Below, in pieces: positions 6,661 to 8,939 of a DNA stretch of 8,939 nucleotides. How positions within the stretch are numbered: the stretch's first letter is position 1; each line of letters opens with the position of its first letter. A model generated the notes under the pieces. The model did not search any database. It saw nothing but the letters and a program-made list of their open reading frames with translations, and was not told the DNA's origin. Position numbers and translations under genes: made by a program. Source of the stretch: an uncultured Gammaproteobacteria bacterium (lineage in GTDB: Bacteria > Pseudomonadota > Gammaproteobacteria > Arenicellales > UBA868); contig CAJXBY010000101.1 in NCBI GenBank assembly GCA_913051905.1, forward strand, positions 1-8,939, written 5' to 3'.

Positions 6661-8262
6661 ATGGTCAAAGAGCGCTCTGGTCTTCCAGTGGACCTGCCCG
6701 TTCAGTACAACGCTGCGGAATATTTCATCGACCGTCATCTCGACGCGGGGCGCCGCCAACGGGTGGTCTTTACCGACCAGTCAGGCCCCTGGACCTGTGC
6801 GCAACTCTCAGACCGGGTCGACCGGGTGGGTAACGCACTCCTTGAACTCGGCGTCGCCGCCGAACAGCGGGTGCTCATGTGTATGCTCGACTCGATCGAT
6901 TTCCCGGCCGTTTTTTTCGGGGCGATCAAGATCGGTGCCATACCGGTTCCGGTCAATACGATGCTGGTCGAGGACGATTACCAGCACATGCTCAATGACA
7001 GCCAGGCGGCGGTCCTGGTGGTCAGCGATACTCTGTATTCACGGTTCGCCGAATGGCTGGGCAACCAGCCCTATCTGCGCCACGTCGTCATTGCAGGGCG
7101 AGGCGTCGACGGCCACAGCACGCTGTCCGGACTGATGAGGGAGGCCTCTCCGGTACTGGACTGTGCGCCGACCCGGGCCGATGATCCCGCGTTCTGGCTG
7201 TACACGTCGGGGTCAACCGGAAAGTCCAAAGGCGCGGTGCATCGCCAGTCCGATCTGTTCCAGACCTGTCAGCTCTACGCCAGCGGTGTTCTTGGACTGA
7301 ACGAAGACGATGTTATTTTTTCAGCCGCCAAACTGTTTTTTGCTTACGGTCTGGGAAATGCGATGTCCTTTCCTCTGCACGCGGGGTGCCGCACGGTCCT
7401 GCTGGCCGATAGGCCGACACCCGACGTGGTCCTCGACACAATGAAGGAGCACGAGGTCTCAGTCTTTTTTGGCGTGCCGACGCTCTACGCCGCCATTCTC
7501 GCTGGGACAGCCAATGACAGACATCGGGTCTCGGATCGTCTGCGTCTGTGTATCTCAGCCGGTGAGGCGCTTCCGGAAGATGTCGCTCGGACCTGGGAAG
7601 AACGGTTTGGTGTGCCGATTCTGGATGGCCTGGGCAGCACCGAGATGCTGCACATATTTCTCAGTAATCGACCGGGCGATATCTGTTATGGCAGCACCGG
7701 CACAGCTGTACCAGGCTACTCATTGAAAGTCTTGGGAGACGACGGGGCTGAGGTTGAGGATGATGAGATCGGTGAACTGGTCGTCTCGGGACCGTCCAGC
7801 GCGACCTGCTACTGGGGGCAAAAAGAAAAGAGTGCGCTGACCTTTCAGGGACCATGGACACACACCGGCGACAAGTATTACCGTGATCCCGCAGGATATT
7901 TCCACTACTGCGGCCGCAGCGACGACATGCTGAAAGTCGGCGGAATCTGGGTGTCACCATTCGAGGTCGAGAACGCACTGATCGGCGAGGAACGGGTTCT
8001 CGAGGTCGCTGTCATTGGCCGTGAAGACGACCGCGGGCTGGTCAAGCCCAAAGCCTATGTGGTTCTCCAGGAAGGTGTCAAAGAGAGCGATGACCTTGCC
8101 AGAGAACTGCAGGTTTTCGTCAAGGAGCGGCTCGCCCCGTATAAATACCCCCGCTGGGTCGAATTTGTGGCAGAACTCCCCAAGACGGCAACCGGAAAGA
8201 TTCAGCGTTTCAAGCTTCGAAGTGACGATTCCGGCGAAGATCCGGTTGGCACTGACCGATAA
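6661..8262 (+). CDS. bclA: Benzoate-CoA ligase (AMP-forming)
   Basis: This 533-residue adenylate-forming enzyme converts benzoate, ATP and CoA to benzoyl-CoA, AMP and PPi, the entry step to the box pathway. Motifs in order: P-loop YTSGSTGKSKGAVH (181-194); KLFFAYGLGNAMSFP (224-238), characteristic of benzoate-CoA ligases and part of the acid pocket; SAGEALP (299-305); GLGSTEMLHIFLSNRPGD (323-340), also typical of this subfamily; HTGDKYYRD (401-409); and the C-terminal PKTATGKIQRFKLR with catalytic K513. Length is normal for the family. The ATG at 6661 has only a weak ribosome-binding site (CAGGG ten bases upstream). The neighbouring boxB and boxC make benzoate the most likely substrate; a substituted benzoate or related aromatic acid cannot be excluded. 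It is divergent from the FAD gene and followed after 27 bases by the hydrolase, probably on one transcript. Confidence 0.94.
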   Translation: MVKERSGLPVDLPVQYNAAEYFIDRHLDAGRRQRVVFTDQSGPWTCAQLSDRVDRVGNALLELGVAAEQRVLMCMLDSIDFPAVFFGAIKIGAIPVPVNTMLVEDDYQHMLNDSQAAVLVVSDTLYSRFAEWLGNQPYLRHVVIAGRGVDGHSTLSGLMREASPVLDCAPTRADDPAFWLYTSGSTGKSKGAVHRQSDLFQTCQLYASGVLGLNEDDVIFSAAKLFFAYGLGNAMSFPLHAGCRTVLLADRPTPDVVLDTMKEHEVSVFFGVPTLYAAILAGTANDRHRVSDRLRLCISAGEALPEDVARTWEERFGVPILDGLGSTEMLHIFLSNRPGDICYGSTGTAVPGYSLKVLGDDGAEVEDDEIGELVVSGPSSATCYWGQKEKSALTFQGPWTHTGDKYYRDPAGYFHYCGRSDDMLKVGGIWVSPFEVENALIGEERVLEVAVIGREDDRGLVKPKAYVVLQEGVKESDDLARELQVFVKERLAPYKYPRWVEFVAELPKTATGKIQRFKLRSDDSGEDPVGTDR

Positions 8263-8289
8263 CCCTGTTTCGGCACAGGACCCAAGGTT

Positions 8290-8939
8290 GTGACGGCGGA
8301 CCTTGACCGGGTCCCGGGCTGGATCGAGGTCGACGGTTGCGTGCTGGAATATGTGTGGGTAGGCCAGAAGGCGCTAGAACAAAGCACGACCCTGGTTTTT
8401 CTGCACGAAGGGCTCGGCTGTACGAGCCTCTGGCGCGATTTCCCCGATCGGGTCAGCGAGGGTACCGGACTGAGTGCACTGGTCTATTCCCGCGCAGGTT
8501 ATGGTGGCTCAGGGCCCGCGAGACTACCAAGAGAAGTCGAGTATATGCATCACGAGGCGCTGGTCGTTCTACCGGCAATTCTGAGCGCGTTGGAGATCGG
8601 GCCGGCTGTACTGATCGGCCACAGTGATGGTGCTTCGATCAGCATCATCTATTCCGGCAGTGATCAACAGGAAAGGGTTCGAGGACTTGTCCTCATCGCG
8701 CCGCATGTCTTCACCGAGAAGATCAGTCTAGAGGGTATCGCCGCGGTCAGGTCACAGTACTGGACCACCGATCTCCGAAGAAAGCTCGCCCGGCATCATG
8801 GAGAGAAAGTCGACGATACGTTTCAGGGTTGGAACGACGTCTGGCTGAACTCGGAGTTCCGGGACTGGAATATTGAATCGTTCCTGCCGGCAGTTGATGT
8901 TCCGATGCTCCTGATTCAGGGGACCCACGATGAGTATGG
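8290..8939 (+). CDS. Alpha/beta-fold hydrolase (GTG start, truncated by right edge)
   Basis: The frame is open for 216 codons from GTG at 8290 to the window end. The protein shows LVFLHEGLGCTSLWRDFP (35-52), in which the usual HG oxyanion motif is HE; YSRAGYGGSG (66-75); and the nucleophile elbow LIGHSDGAS (108-116) with S112. QGTHDEY (210-216) probably carries the catalytic acid D214; the catalytic histidine lies beyond the edge. The only start before codon 18 is this GTG: the frame is closed upstream by the ligase stop TAA (8260-8262), and AGGA (8277-8280) lies nine bases before it. The gene follows the ligase by 27 bases, so the two are probably co-transcribed. Box clusters of other bacteria are reported to include a hydrolase annotated as a lactone hydrolase; whether this is the counterpart, a thioesterase or an ester hydrolase feeding benzoate to the ligase cannot be told from sequence. 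Confidence 0.88.
   Translation, partial: MTADLDRVPGWIEVDGCVLEYVWVGQKALEQSTTLVFLHEGLGCTSLWRDFPDRVSEGTGLSALVYSRAGYGGSGPARLPREVEYMHHEALVVLPAILSALEIGPAVLIGHSDGASISIIYSGSDQQERVRGLVLIAPHVFTEKISLEGIAAVRSQYWTTDLRRKLARHHGEKVDDTFQGWNDVWLNSEFRDWNIESFLPAVDVPMLLIQGTHDEY

Overview
The window carries most of an aerobic benzoyl-CoA (box) pathway for benzoate breakdown, next to two housekeeping-type genes. The DNA is moderately GC-rich. The full-length SohB-type inner-membrane protease, followed by a gamma-class carbonic anhydrase homologue, points to a proteobacterium, most likely a gammaproteobacterium. The sequence alone does not support a genus. No rRNA, tRNA, CRISPR array, insertion sequence or other mobile element was seen.

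Layout, left to right. Positions 1-200 (minus) are the N-terminal part of a gamma-carbonic anhydrase-like protein that runs off the left edge. Positions 217-1254 (minus) encode SohB. Positions 1320-2768 (minus) encode BoxB, the di-iron epoxidase component, with all six expected iron ligands. Positions 2802-4454 (minus) encode BoxC, the ring-cleaving dihydrodiol lyase. Positions 4451-5050 (minus) encode a TetR-family regulator that overlaps boxC by ATGA. A 125-base gap upstream of tetR holds a -10 box and a perfect 14-bp palindrome placed as an autoregulatory operator. Positions 5176-6420 (minus) encode a DadA-like FAD-dependent amine or amino-acid dehydrogenase. A 240-base divergent intergenic region follows. 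On the plus strand come a benzoate-CoA ligase (6661-8262) and a GTG-started alpha/beta hydrolase (8290 to the right edge).

How they fit together: the ligase makes benzoyl-CoA from benzoate, ATP and CoA. BoxB, with a reductase BoxA not in the window, makes the 2,3-epoxide. BoxC hydrolyses and cleaves the ring to 3,4-dehydroadipyl-CoA semialdehyde and formate. The TetR protein probably senses an acyl-CoA or aromatic intermediate and controls tetR-boxC-boxB. The roles of the FAD enzyme and the hydrolase in this pathway are not established by sequence. The box genes run in the same direction into sohB with only 65 bases between, so some read-through is possible.

The chemistry is known. What deserves a second look is the arrangement: a TetR regulator with its own operator where classical box clusters use BoxR, boxB without an adjacent boxA, an orphan FAD dehydrogenase inside the cluster, and a GTG-started hydrolase in the ligase frame beyond a single TAA stop. 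I found no convincing new system.
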